Assembly (NCBI GenBank): GCA_946413265.1
Contig: CAMKJU010000006.1
Location: 1-64,000 of the forward strand
DNA from: an uncultured Lentisphaerota bacterium
GTDB lineage: Bacteria; Verrucomicrobiota; Kiritimatiellia; RFP12; UBA1067
Direction: 5' to 3'
Length of the DNA stretch: 64,000 bases
The notes beneath the pieces were generated by a model. It did no database searches, was not told the DNA's origin, and saw only the letters and a list, made by a program, of their open reading frames with translations. This document shows positions 16,842 to 25,617 of the stretch, piece after piece. Position numbers and translations under genes: made by a program. Position 1 is the first letter of the stretch. Each line of letters begins with the position of its first letter.

Positions 16842-17714
16842 TCACTTGTCGTCGTCACCACCATCGTCTTCGGGCTCATAGTTTTCCTGTAACCATGCTT
16901 CAGCCTTATCGATGTTAGACCAATCTTCGCCCGTGATGGTATTGTAGGTTTCCTTGGCCGCCTTAACCGCGGCGGAGTTACCGCCGTCTTCGATGACGTC
17001 GGCCAGCACCTGTATTGCCGCAAGGTCATCTATACCGATCAATTCGTTGGCGATGTCCTCAAGCATCTCGCCGTCGTTGATGCCTTTCATGGTCGCCTCG
17101 ATCACACCCGCCTTTTCCCCCTCGTCGTCGATCTCCTGCAAGCCCGACATCCAGCCATCCTTCGCAGCCCCGGCGACCTCCTCGTTCGCGTCCGCCATGA
17201 ACTGCATCAACTCGACCATCGCATCCTTACCGAACCAGGAGAGCGCCTCCACGGCCATTTCGCGGAGCTCGTCGTTCTTGGACGCCGCCGCCTCAGCGGC
17301 CAGCGCACGCGCGCTCTCGAGGTCGTCATTGTCAATGGCTTCGCGAGCCTGACGCATCAGCGCCTGATCCTTTTCGGGATAAGCCTTCCCGTCTGGATCA
17401 CGGAAAACGTCATCGTCCCCGCCGCCAATACGGCCTGCAAGCCGCCCACCCAGCTTCGGCTTCTTCTTCTCGGCGACCTTTTCCCTAGGCGTCTGCGAAC
17501 GCTCCGAGATTGGCTTCACGGCGCTCTTCTCGGCGCCCTTCTGGCGCAAGAGGGCAGAACGCCTCCTACCCCTGGGCGACGTCTGTTTCGTCGAGGCGGA
17601 CTTGCCGTCTCCACTAGGAATGAAAACATAGCAGAGCGTCGCGGCCACAACGGCAACTGCGACGCCAATGCCGATCCAATGCGCCCTCTTCACTTTAGCC
17701 GCCTTGCTATTCAA
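16842..17714 (-). CDS. Membrane-anchored protein with HEAT-like helical repeats
   Basis: 290 residues. One transmembrane helix lies at about 12-33 (HWIGIGVAVAVVAATLCYVFI). Then comes a basic, low-complexity linker to about residue 100, then Ala/Glu-rich helical pairs (SARALAAEAAASKNDELREMAVEALSWFG and following) typical of HEAT or PBS-lyase-like scaffold repeats, and a very acidic tail (EPEDDGGDDDK). It has no enzyme motif. Its start overlaps the end of the upstream 181-residue gene by 8 bases, so the two are likely co-translated. A scaffold role in the periplasm or at the membrane is inferred. Confidence 0.72.
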   Translation of the reverse strand: MNSKAAKVKRAHWIGIGVAVAVVAATLCYVFIPSGDGKSASTKQTSPRGRRRSALLRQKGAEKSAVKPISERSQTPREKVAEKKKPKLGGRLAGRIGGGDDDVFRDPDGKAYPEKDQALMRQAREAIDNDDLESARALAAEAAASKNDELREMAVEALSWFGKDAMVELMQFMADANEEVAGAAKDGWMSGLQEIDDEGEKAGVIEATMKGINDGEMLEDIANELIGIDDLAAIQVLADVIEDGGNSAAVKAAKETYNTITGEDWSNIDKAEAWLQENYEPEDDGGDDDK

Positions 17715-18252
17715 TGGTGGCGGTCATCGACTCGCCCTTAACGGAAACCTTCAGCTCTCCGCCGATCTTGCCAGAGAACTTGGCCGTGTAGGACTTCACC
17801 TTCTTTTCGCTCTTGGCAACGTAGACCTTGAACGAGCCGGTGATTGTCCCCTTCTTCTTGTTGAGCTTGGCCTTCAGGGCACTGGGATTGTCCGAGTCCT
17901 TTGAATCTACGAAACCGCCTTCCTTCTTGCTGTATTTCACCTTGCCGGCCTTTGGCGCCTTCAACTTCTTGCCGGTCCATTCAAGCGCGACGCCGTCCGG
18001 CAGGAATTCCGACAGCACCTCGTAACCGTCAATTGTCTCAGGGAACTCGTCGTCAAGCGAAAAGGAGAGCGTATCGCCTTCATCCAGATCGCTCAGGCTG
18101 AACGAACTGGAATCGTCATCATCCGCAGTAGACTGCTCGGAGGCTGTCTCCGTTTTCTCGTAGTCGGAGGAAGTGGCACGCAAGGCCGCCTGGCACACTG
18201 AAGCAGCTGCGAAAAGCGCAGCCACCGCTATTGTCGTTCTTGTGATGTTCAT
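17707..18252 (-). CDS. Small secreted protein with a recurrent beta-rich C-terminal domain
   Basis: 181 residues. The signal peptide ends near VCQAALRA. An acidic Ser/Asp-rich stretch follows (residues 30-65). The C-terminal part KKGTITGSFKVYVAKSEKKVKSYTAKFSGKIGG is the same module seen at the C-terminus of the 612-residue gene just upstream (NGTFKGSFSIYVTDGTRPRKLRVNVSGAV). This G-x-F-x-G-S-F-x-(V/I)-Y module recurs in exported proteins of this region. Its function is unknown; the adjacency of two genes carrying it suggests a shared location or partner. An AAAGGAG-like ribosome site precedes the ATG. Confidence 0.75.
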   Translation of the reverse strand: MNITRTTIAVAALFAAASVCQAALRATSSDYEKTETASEQSTADDDDSSSFSLSDLDEGDTLSFSLDDEFPETIDGYEVLSEFLPDGVALEWTGKKLKAPKAGKVKYSKKEGGFVDSKDSDNPSALKAKLNKKKGTITGSFKVYVAKSEKKVKSYTAKFSGKIGGELKVSVKGESMTATIE

Positions 18253-18295
18253 TTTCTTTTCTCCTTTTTGGGGTTGAGTTGTCTTTCAAGCGTCT

Positions 18296-20134
18296 TCAGC
18301 ATCCGCCGCCGCACGATCCAGCGAGCTTCAACGCCCATGTGGCGACATTCCGTATCACCGCAGTGCCATAAGGCACGCCGTTGACGACTGCACCGCTCAC
18401 ATTCACCCTTAGTTTCCTGGGTCTAGTGCCGTCCGTGACGTAGATGCTGAACGATCCCTTGAACGTGCCGTTCTTCTGGACGAACGTCACGTTGAGGTCG
18501 GAAATGCCCTTGGTGCCCGCCCACTTCCTACCGTTGGAAATCACGGCGTCATCCACCGGCGAAACCACGACCTGCTTCCCACCGACTCCTGCCGCCGAAC
18601 TGAAGCCCTCAAGCTGAAGATACATCGTTTCGGGAACTACGCCCGCGCCGGAATTTACTGAAAAGATCGCGTCTGGCGACCAGACACCTGCGGATTTCGT
18701 CGTCTTCCACCCTGAGACGCCCTTCACCGCGGAAAGTTTCCAGTTGTCGAACTCAAGCAACATCGAAAAGACCCTGTTCTTGCCGATGACGGGCACCAGC
18801 ACCTTGCCGTTCTCGCCGAACAGAGCCTGTGCGGAAACCATGACCTTGCTGCCGTCGCCGAGGTAGCCAGTCACCTTGACCTTGCCCTTCGTGACCGTTG
18901 CGACGGAAAACGCCGAATACCCGCTTCCACCATCTCCGGCATTTGCCAGTGCAAAAGTCCAAAAGTTCTTCTGGAATGTCGCGGCGCGGGCTGTTGCGGC
19001 GGCGTCCTTCGCCCTGAATGGATTCCGAGCACCCTGCACCGTATATGTGGCCGTACCGTCATTGTAGGAGCCGACCAGGCCATCCGTGCCGATCGTAACG
19101 GAGGCGGTGACTTGCGAACCAGTTTTCGACAGCAAGATCCTTTCGCCTTCCGTCCCGTCGGTGACGCCCGTCAAGGTAGTCGCGCGTCCGCCGGAGATCT
19201 GGATGCGGCCCGTCACCTTAATCGCTCCCGTACGCGCCTTGCGAGCGGTCTTGAACGTTGCAACGCCCATGGGAACGCCACTGGCGTCCGTCAGCACCGA
19301 ATCGTACGTCTGCGCGGCGGCACCCTCGACCCCACCCACGCCGGGCTTGACAAAAAGGTCACTGCTGCCGCCAGTCCTAATCGCCTCTATTTCGTCTATT
19401 ACGTAGCTCAGTCCAACGGCGGGATCGGTTCTCATGCTGTAACTAAAACGCCCGGCCTCATTGCCCTCGGAATCTATTACGATGATCGTGGGATATCCCA
19501 CACGGCGGTAGACAGTAGTCGGGTTAGCCGCATAGACGGCAAGGTTCGTCGTCATGCCGTCAGCGGAAATCTCCACGAGGATGTTGTTGTTCGTGGTGGT
19601 GGCTGAGCCCTCGGAGTGCATGAGATTCTGAAATTCAAAGCGCTTGACATACTCGTCTGCAATCTGCTGCGGCGTCCAGTCGCCAATGCCGTTCGCCGCC
19701 CGGTACGCGGGATCCCAAAGCCAAGTCCACATCGTATGGCCGTCCCGGTACGGAAAATCAAGTGCCGCAAGATAGTACCCGCGCTCGGCCACATACTGCT
19801 TGAAGGCGTTCTTTTGAAGGACGTTTGCCTCAAGCGACTGGCAGTGCGGACACCACCACATGCCGGCGAAAAGCAGAAGCGTATACTTGCCCTCCGCCTT
19901 TGCCTTCGCAAGGGCTCCTTCGTAGTTGAACGTCCACTCTCCGGGATTGACCGCGCTCCACTTCGGCACCAATGCGGAAGGACCAAAGTTGTATGGAGTG
20001 CCGGGCTTGAAGTCTGGAGCCCAGTCTGCTTTGACAGTCATAGCGCAGGCAAGCATGATTGCGAAGACGTTTGCCGCAATACTGCAAGATGGCACTTTCC
20101 CTGACCACGTACTTGAAAACGATTTTTCTTCCAT
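18296..20134 (-). CDS. Exported thioredoxin-like protein with long beta-rich C-terminus (paralog A)
   Basis: 612 residues, exported by a signal peptide (about residues 15-36, ANVFAIMLACAMTVKA). Residues about 65-200 form a thioredoxin-like domain: WTFNYEGALAKAKAEGKYT, then AGMWWCPHCQSLEANV with a CPHC redox pair, as in DsbA/DsbE-type proteins. Residues about 260-600 are beta-rich repeats ending in the GSFSIYV module. The last residues are AGSCGGGC, an unusual Cys-containing tail absent from the shorter relative. It is the most redox-typical of three related genes here (with 22438-24027 and 24040-25563). It is probably an oxidoreductase or a redox-dependent surface protein; the exact role is unknown. 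Confidence 0.75.
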   Translation of the reverse strand: MEEKSFSSTWSGKVPSCSIAANVFAIMLACAMTVKADWAPDFKPGTPYNFGPSALVPKWSAVNPGEWTFNYEGALAKAKAEGKYTLLLFAGMWWCPHCQSLEANVLQKNAFKQYVAERGYYLAALDFPYRDGHTMWTWLWDPAYRAANGIGDWTPQQIADEYVKRFEFQNLMHSEGSATTTNNNILVEISADGMTTNLAVYAANPTTVYRRVGYPTIIVIDSEGNEAGRFSYSMRTDPAVGLSYVIDEIEAIRTGGSSDLFVKPGVGGVEGAAAQTYDSVLTDASGVPMGVATFKTARKARTGAIKVTGRIQISGGRATTLTGVTDGTEGERILLSKTGSQVTASVTIGTDGLVGSYNDGTATYTVQGARNPFRAKDAAATARAATFQKNFWTFALANAGDGGSGYSAFSVATVTKGKVKVTGYLGDGSKVMVSAQALFGENGKVLVPVIGKNRVFSMLLEFDNWKLSAVKGVSGWKTTKSAGVWSPDAIFSVNSGAGVVPETMYLQLEGFSSAAGVGGKQVVVSPVDDAVISNGRKWAGTKGISDLNVTFVQKNGTFKGSFSIYVTDGTRPRKLRVNVSGAVVNGVPYGTAVIRNVATWALKLAGSCGGGC

Positions 20135-20249
20135 AGCGAATACGCCTCTTTCTTACCTATTAAGGGTTGCGAGATAGTATACCACAAAATTCATCGTCTG
20201 CTGCATTGAAAACACCTGTCATTTGCAATTGGGATTTTCTATACCCCCG
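20135..20249 (-). promoter_or_regulatory. Gap with an extended -10 promoter for the thioredoxin-like gene
   Basis: The minus strand reads TTGTGGTATACT, an extended -10 box (TATACT at 20181-20176, TG one base before it). The transcript would have a leader of about 35 bases with a purine-rich AAGAAAGAGG ribosome site before the start at 20134. No clear -35 box and no terminator were seen. Confidence 0.5.
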
Positions 20250-22034
20250 TCAAAGCGACAACACCAGCCCCACCCAACCAGGCAGATACGCCTCTGCGCC
20301 CTCCGTCACCAATACTCCGCCGTCAGAAGAGTCAATGCGCCCGTATACATCCACGTAGCGAGCGGCGAACTCGCCAACCACCATTGCGAACTTGCACGAT
20401 CTGCGCAGGCTTTCAGGCACGGCGTCTAGCGGCATGGCGGGGGAAAGGAAGATCAATTCCGCCGCCCTCGGCGCCTTGCCCTCTTTCCAGAGCTTCAAGT
20501 ATTCATCGCAAAGCCTGCCGGCCACCGCTAGTCTCCTGACGCGGGGCGGAAGGTCTGAAAGTTTCTGTACATACCCTAGCGGCTTCGCCCCTGGGTGCGC
20601 AGAATAGAAGTACCTTATTTCCTTTGGCGCAAAAAGCCATCCAATCGAGTACCTGTCGTCGGCAATCCAGACATCAGGATTGCGCGATCCCACCAAGACC
20701 CTTCCGCCATCGGCCTTTATCGGCAGCACGGCAAGACGCGAAGGCTCGCGTCCGGCCCAGTAGAACGCCACGCAGACAGCCAGCGAGACAACTGCGGCGG
20801 ACACTAGAGGCACAATGTACTTCTTCGGCATCTTCCATGGCCGCGATGCTGCGAACGGCCATAACGACGCGACGGGTATGATCCACAGCGACCAGACGTG
20901 TATAAGCGGGTTGAACACCGCCGCCAATGCCACAGCAGAGAATTGGGCCAACGGCAGCGGCGAGCCGCCGACGACGGAAAAGCGAAACAAAGCAAACAGC
21001 GCGCCAAACCAGATTAGCCCCCAGAGAAAACGGCCTACCCACCCGACCTCCGTCATGTAGGTGAGATGGTCGCTGTCAAGCGTAGGGGTGATATAATTAC
21101 TGGAAAGCGGCTGATACCAGTCGCTGTACGCGCGCCCAGCCCGCGTCCCGCCCCACCCGCCTGGCGAATCGACCATCATGCGCGGCACGAACGGCCACAT
21201 TTCAGAACGTTCCACGGCGACTAAAGAGAGTTTCTTCGAAAACCTTCCACCAAAGTCCACGCCGACGAAGAAAGCCACTGCGGCGGCAATCATTAGCATG
21301 GAAACTAGCGCAGCCCTTATTTTCCCGCCACGCCTGAAAAATCTAAATCCAAGCATCAATAGCGATCCAAGTGCCAAGCCGAGAGCTGCGCCGCGCCCGC
21401 CGGTCTTCACAAGGAAGTACGATGCCGAAACGAAAGCCACAGCACCCGCCACAACGATGATAGCCGCAACTATCTTATTTCCGCGGCCAAACAGGAAGGC
21501 AAAAAGGCCTAGCAACGCCAACTCAGCGAGAAGCAGCGCTGCATGGTTTGGATTTACGTAAAACAGCCGAAGACGATTTCCGGTAAATTTTTCCACGACG
21601 GATTCGCGGGCGTCCTCCTCTGCACCCTCCCACATCGTCGGGATTTGCCCAGGAATCACCGGTTCATCGTCAAACTTCACATTCAGCCGCTTACCCTGCG
21701 ATGAAACCATCGAAAACGGCCTTCCCTTGCGGAACGTGTAGCTCGCCGATGATCCAGGCTCGCGAACGGTCATGTCGCCTGTCGGCTCCCTCACCACGCT
21801 CCATCCACCGGGGCCAACGATAGTTCCATCGCGCCAGTGCCTGCGAAACTCCACCATTCCCGTTCCAGGTACGTAAAGCCGGAAGAAGTTTGCGCCGTCC
21901 ATAGGCGCAAAGTACATCTGCATGAACCTCTCGGCCTCGGACTGCGCACCGACTCCCGCACCGCCATCTGCGATGGCTGCAGGAACTGCCACGAACGTGG
22001 CAACGAGACAGACAAGAAACGCGAACTTTTTCAT
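20250..22034 (-). CDS. O-antigen-ligase/polymerase-like membrane protein
   Basis: About 594 residues from the ATG at 22034. A signal-like helix MKKFAFLVCLVATFVAVPAA leads a soluble stretch of about 120 residues. Several hydrophobic helices follow, with NPNHAALLLAELALLGLFAF and a large loop with Asp-Ser-Asp-His (TLDSDHLTYMTEVGWVGRFLWG); both resemble the Wzy_C / WaaL O-antigen ligase family. The last 150 residues are soluble. Such enzymes join glycans to lipid A or proteins on the outer face of the inner membrane. The first four bases overlap the lipoprotein gene upstream (ATGA), so the pair is co-translated. Family assignment is moderate; an O-oligosaccharyltransferase acting on the exported neighbours is a guess. 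Confidence 0.6.
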   Translation of the reverse strand: MKKFAFLVCLVATFVAVPAAIADGGAGVGAQSEAERFMQMYFAPMDGANFFRLYVPGTGMVEFRRHWRDGTIVGPGGWSVVREPTGDMTVREPGSSASYTFRKGRPFSMVSSQGKRLNVKFDDEPVIPGQIPTMWEGAEEDARESVVEKFTGNRLRLFYVNPNHAALLLAELALLGLFAFLFGRGNKIVAAIIVVAGAVAFVSASYFLVKTGGRGAALGLALGSLLMLGFRFFRRGGKIRAALVSMLMIAAAVAFFVGVDFGGRFSKKLSLVAVERSEMWPFVPRMMVDSPGGWGGTRAGRAYSDWYQPLSSNYITPTLDSDHLTYMTEVGWVGRFLWGLIWFGALFALFRFSVVGGSPLPLAQFSAVALAAVFNPLIHVWSLWIIPVASLWPFAASRPWKMPKKYIVPLVSAAVVSLAVCVAFYWAGREPSRLAVLPIKADGGRVLVGSRNPDVWIADDRYSIGWLFAPKEIRYFYSAHPGAKPLGYVQKLSDLPPRVRRLAVAGRLCDEYLKLWKEGKAPRAAELIFLSPAMPLDAVPESLRRSCKFAMVVGEFAARYVDVYGRIDSSDGGVLVTEGAEAYLPGWVGLVLSL

Positions 22035-22441
22035 TCGCTTCCGATTCCAAACTTGCCGGCCACAGGAATCTTGACGTCGGCTGGCATGACAATCTTCCAT
22101 GTACCGTCGTCATTCGACATAAAGCCAAGGCCCGGATATTCCATCGAAAGGTTCGTCATGGCCACGGCAATCGGCTCCAGAAGCTCTGACGGTTTCATGT
22201 CCTTGCTACCCACCGTTATTGCACAATCATTGGCATTAGTCGTCACCTCAAATTTCACGGCAGGATTGTCAAGCCCATCAAACCCGGCGCACGCACGCAC
22301 GATCGCAACGGCAAATTCAGCCTTGCGCTCCAGTGGCGCATCGCCCAGCGCGACGAGCTTTGGCTGCGAATCGCCGCAGCCTGTAAGGATGGTCAGGGCC
22401 GCAATGCCGGACACCAAGGTAAAAACACGCATCGCCTTCAT
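22031..22441 (-). CDS. Small lipoprotein of unknown function
   Basis: 136 residues. The N-terminus ends in a lipobox, LTILTGCGDSQ, so Cys22 would be lipidated after signal peptidase II cleavage. The mature part is a compact alpha/beta segment (KAEFAVAIVRACAGFDG, then VKFEVTTNANDCAITVGS) with no family I recognise. It overlaps both neighbours by four bases (ATGA at each junction), placing it in a tight operon between a thioredoxin-like gene and the O-antigen-ligase-like gene. Confidence 0.75.
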   Translation of the reverse strand: MKAMRVFTLVSGIAALTILTGCGDSQPKLVALGDAPLERKAEFAVAIVRACAGFDGLDNPAVKFEVTTNANDCAITVGSKDMKPSELLEPIAVAMTNLSMEYPGLGFMSNDDGTWKIVMPADVKIPVAGKFGIGSE

Positions 22442-24027
22442 TTTGCGCCTCCATTTGCGCTCTTCTCATATCGGCCGCCCTGAACCGTGCATTCGCGGAT
22501 GGACGTCGGATATTCGGCATCGCCCCAAATAGCCTTCGTCCCTCCGTACGGCACAATGGTGCCCTGGCCGCCGTAAATCTTCAGTACGGCCGACACGTAA
22601 TTCTTCGCGGCGGATTTGAACAACGGAACAACACAGGAATTTTCCGCGTCAAGCATCGCAAACGCAGTGCCAGTTACCTTCTTGCCGTTTGGAAGCGTCC
22701 CACCCCAGTTGACCCTGCCAGCAGAAGTAATTTTCTTGACGTAAATAGTCCCTACGCCAGAATCTTCCGCCATGCTTACGGTATACGCGCCGACGAATGC
22801 GTCTGCGTACCCGCCGGTGCCGACCTTCACTCCATCCGGCGAAGCGATCGGTGAACCCAGCGCAGAATCCGACAAAACGGCCTTCAGCCGACCATCGCTC
22901 GCGAGTTCAAGGTAAAGCGTGCGGCCTCCCGATGTGAGCGTCGCAAACGCCCTCCCTCCTTCAATGTCCGTCCATGCCCCGGAAAACGTTGCCCTGCCGC
23001 GTTGCAGACTGGAATACTTTGCCCTCACCCTGTTGCGGGCGGTGGCGGCAAATTCAAGCGTCCCGACGGCACTTCCCGACGACAAGAGCGGCACCGTGGC
23101 CTTGAGGGCGCTGCCTAACATCGCGCAGCCTCCCTGCGACACATCGTTTGCCGCCGCCACGTTGAACGAGAATGTTATGTCGGGGCCTGCGTACAGTACG
23201 CCATTGAGCTTCTGCTGAAGCGAAACGACGTAAGAGTACACTCCGGCTTTGCGGGCCGTTCCCGAAAGCGACACAAGGTTGTCCTTGCACGTGAGCTTCA
23301 CCCCAGGCGGAAGGCTGCCCGATGTCTTTTTCATCACAACTTTTGAGCCGACCTTGACATTGTACACGGTCTGTGGAGACAACTCCTTTGCCGCGTTCAA
23401 GCCCACGAACAGCTTCAAGTCGTATGCGAGCTTTGTGGTCACGGGATCCGAATACAGCATCTCGGCGTGCGCCGAGATATCAGGAACCGATGTGAAATCG
23501 TATTCGCCTACAACCGATTCAATCGAGCCAATCAACTGCGCGGCAAGCGACCCGCTCTTCACGAGCATCTCCCCGTCGCGCCCGTTGAACGTCCTGTAAA
23601 GTTCACTGTCCCTTTGAGGCGCGTAGCCGTAGCGGTTCCAGTAGACCGCCATATACGGGAACCCGGCCGCCTCAGACGGTTTGGAAAAACCCGAGGCGTC
23701 ACCCTTGGAGTTGTTCGTCGTGAAGACCATCAACATCCCGTGCGTGCGCTGCCATGCAAGGAACTCGTCCGAAAGGCAGGCCGTCTGCAGCAGTTCGCAC
23801 TTGCCGCATGACAACCCTCCGTAGAAAACAAGCAGCGGGACGTTGTATGCGTTCGCGGCCGCAAGCGCGCCGCTGAAGTTGGAGTTCCATTCACCCAGCC
23901 TGAGGGCTCCATCTGAGACCGGCATAAGCACCGCCGCGCGCGACAGCTCTCCGTTCGCCGATACGGCTACGGAGAGCGCGGCCGCCATGGCCGCTCCAAG
24001 ACAGTTCTTCCTGAAACTCCAGTTCAT
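22438..24027 (-). CDS. Exported thioredoxin-like protein with He_PIG-like domain (paralog B)
   Basis: About 529 residues; GTG at 24033 is an alternative start two codons upstream. A signal peptide runs to about SVAVSANG. Residues about 45-130 match a thioredoxin-like fold (WNSNFSGALAAANAYNVPLLVFYGGLS) with a CGKC redox pair. A mid-protein segment TSGSLPPGVKLTCKDNLVSLSGTARKAG resembles an Ig-like He_PIG domain. The C-terminal half has the beta-rich pattern YTVSMAEDSGVGTIYVKK common in this group. It overlaps the lipoprotein gene by four bases. Role unknown; it shares architecture with the genes on either side. Confidence 0.72.
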   Translation of the reverse strand: MNWSFRKNCLGAAMAAALSVAVSANGELSRAAVLMPVSDGALRLGEWNSNFSGALAAANAYNVPLLVFYGGLSCGKCELLQTACLSDEFLAWQRTHGMLMVFTTNNSKGDASGFSKPSEAAGFPYMAVYWNRYGYAPQRDSELYRTFNGRDGEMLVKSGSLAAQLIGSIESVVGEYDFTSVPDISAHAEMLYSDPVTTKLAYDLKLFVGLNAAKELSPQTVYNVKVGSKVVMKKTSGSLPPGVKLTCKDNLVSLSGTARKAGVYSYVVSLQQKLNGVLYAGPDITFSFNVAAANDVSQGGCAMLGSALKATVPLLSSGSAVGTLEFAATARNRVRAKYSSLQRGRATFSGAWTDIEGGRAFATLTSGGRTLYLELASDGRLKAVLSDSALGSPIASPDGVKVGTGGYADAFVGAYTVSMAEDSGVGTIYVKKITSAGRVNWGGTLPNGKKVTGTAFAMLDAENSCVVPLFKSAAKNYVSAVLKIYGGQGTIVPYGGTKAIWGDAEYPTSIRECTVQGGRYEKSANGGAK

Positions 24028-24039
24028 CTGCACCCACGC

Positions 24040-25563
24040 CTACTTGATCGTGAACGTGAACTTCTCGTCGCCCTGACGGCCGCCGCCGATGGCGTTGGGC
24101 GCGTAGCCCGTGCTGTAGATGACGCCAGACGACTTGTACGTCTTGCCGTTCAGCTTGTATGTGGCGGCGACCTGGCCCTTGGAGGCCGTACACCTTATGC
24201 GGGCGTTGTAGTCGTTTGCGCCGGCGGCGATCTTGCGCTCGCTGGCGGTGACGGGAACGCTGATATATCCCGCGCCGACAGTGCCGAACGTCTTTCCGTT
24301 CATGCCCGCGATCAGGCCCTTGTTCCAGAACGAGCCTTCAACGGCGTCAAAGGTCTGCGAGCCATACGAGACGCTGCCGCCAAGCGTGCCGTCGGCAAAA
24401 AGCGCACACCCCACGTTCACGCCGGCGCGCGTGCTTCCGTGCGCGAAGCGCACATTCCCGCGCCCCGCCCAGCGCGGAACGTATGCGCTGACAAACGCCG
24501 CCGGGAACACCGCGCTCTCGCAGTTGCCGGAAATCTTCGTGGTGTTCGAGATCTTCCCGTTGAACGCGATCCTGCCCGTAGTACCGACCGTGGCCGTGGC
24601 CCAGCCGCCCTGCGTGGGGGACGCCGACGAGTAGAAGCCGACGTTCCAGGCACCCTTCCATGTAGCATCGGCCTTGTCTGCGACCTTGCCATAGACCCTG
24701 CGCCCGGAATGCGTGCCGGACCAAATGCCCGTGCTGGTATCGTATGTGAGGTTCAGCGCCGACGACCCCGTAGAAAGAACCCCGTCCGACTTCACTACGG
24801 AACCCCTCAGCGTCGTCGCAACGCCGCCTTCCTGGATCTTGGCAGTCCACCTGCCGCGCGCCGCAACCCGCAGCTGCGCGGATGCCACGATTTCATCGCT
24901 GCCGTTGAAGAAGAAGAGCGCGTACTTTCCCCTTGGAACCTCCGTAGACGACACCACTGCGCCGGACTGCGTGGAAGACGACGTAGTTTCCGTCGTGGTT
25001 GCGCTTGCCGCAGGCGCTACCGCCGTGGGCACCCATCCCGAGGAGGTCGGCGCGATCTCGGCGATCGATGCCGAAAGATACTGGTAGAGCGCGGGGCCAC
25101 TAGAACTGACCGGACGTGTTTCATACGACCACCCAGCGTAGCGCTTTCCATCCGGCTTGATGAGGATTACCTGTGGATAGCCGCTATCGCCCATCTCGTA
25201 CTTCAAGAAGTAATTTCGAAAGTAAGTCTCAGAAACGTTGCCGTAGGCGGACTCCGACGGCCACTTGTTCAGGAGGACCATGTAGAACTTGTAGCTCGCC
25301 ACGATGTTGGCAAAGTTGTCAGTGTTGAGCGTATTCCTGATGAACTGCATGCAGTGCTGGCATCCATCGCCAGTGCTACTGTCGTTGATCATGACAAGCA
25401 GAATCGGAAGCCCCGTCGTTTTTGCGGCCGCAAGCACGCCTTCCATGTTGCGAGTCCACTGGTTGGGTTCCGTTCCTGTACCCACCGTAGGCAGAACTGC
25501 CGCCGTGGCGCTGGCGGCGTACAAGACGGCGGCTGCCACAATGCTCTTGACTATTGATTTCAT
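24040..25563 (-). CDS. Exported thioredoxin-like protein with beta-rich C-terminus (paralog C)
   Basis: 507 residues with a signal peptide ending near SATAA. The thioredoxin-like start WTRNMEGVLAAAKTTGLPILLVMI is followed by DGCQHCMQFI (CQHC redox pair). A Ser/Thr-rich linker (about residues 185-210) leads to a long beta-rich C-terminal region that contains two related repeats (YALFFFNGSDEIVASAQLRVAA and later GYISVPVTASERKIAAGAND). AAAGG precedes the ATG. It ends six bases before the GTG of paralog B, so A-type and B-type proteins are made close together. Probably periplasmic or surface exposed; the partner is unknown. Confidence 0.72.
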   Translation of the reverse strand: MKSIVKSIVAAAVLYAASATAAVLPTVGTGTEPNQWTRNMEGVLAAAKTTGLPILLVMINDSSTGDGCQHCMQFIRNTLNTDNFANIVASYKFYMVLLNKWPSESAYGNVSETYFRNYFLKYEMGDSGYPQVILIKPDGKRYAGWSYETRPVSSSGPALYQYLSASIAEIAPTSSGWVPTAVAPAASATTTETTSSSTQSGAVVSSTEVPRGKYALFFFNGSDEIVASAQLRVAARGRWTAKIQEGGVATTLRGSVVKSDGVLSTGSSALNLTYDTSTGIWSGTHSGRRVYGKVADKADATWKGAWNVGFYSSASPTQGGWATATVGTTGRIAFNGKISNTTKISGNCESAVFPAAFVSAYVPRWAGRGNVRFAHGSTRAGVNVGCALFADGTLGGSVSYGSQTFDAVEGSFWNKGLIAGMNGKTFGTVGAGYISVPVTASERKIAAGANDYNARIRCTASKGQVAATYKLNGKTYKSSGVIYSTGYAPNAIGGGRQGDEKFTFTIK

Positions 25564-25617
25564 TTTTTACCTTTCTTTCACTGAATTTCGACGGGAACCA
25601 GACCTTCCAGCACCCAC

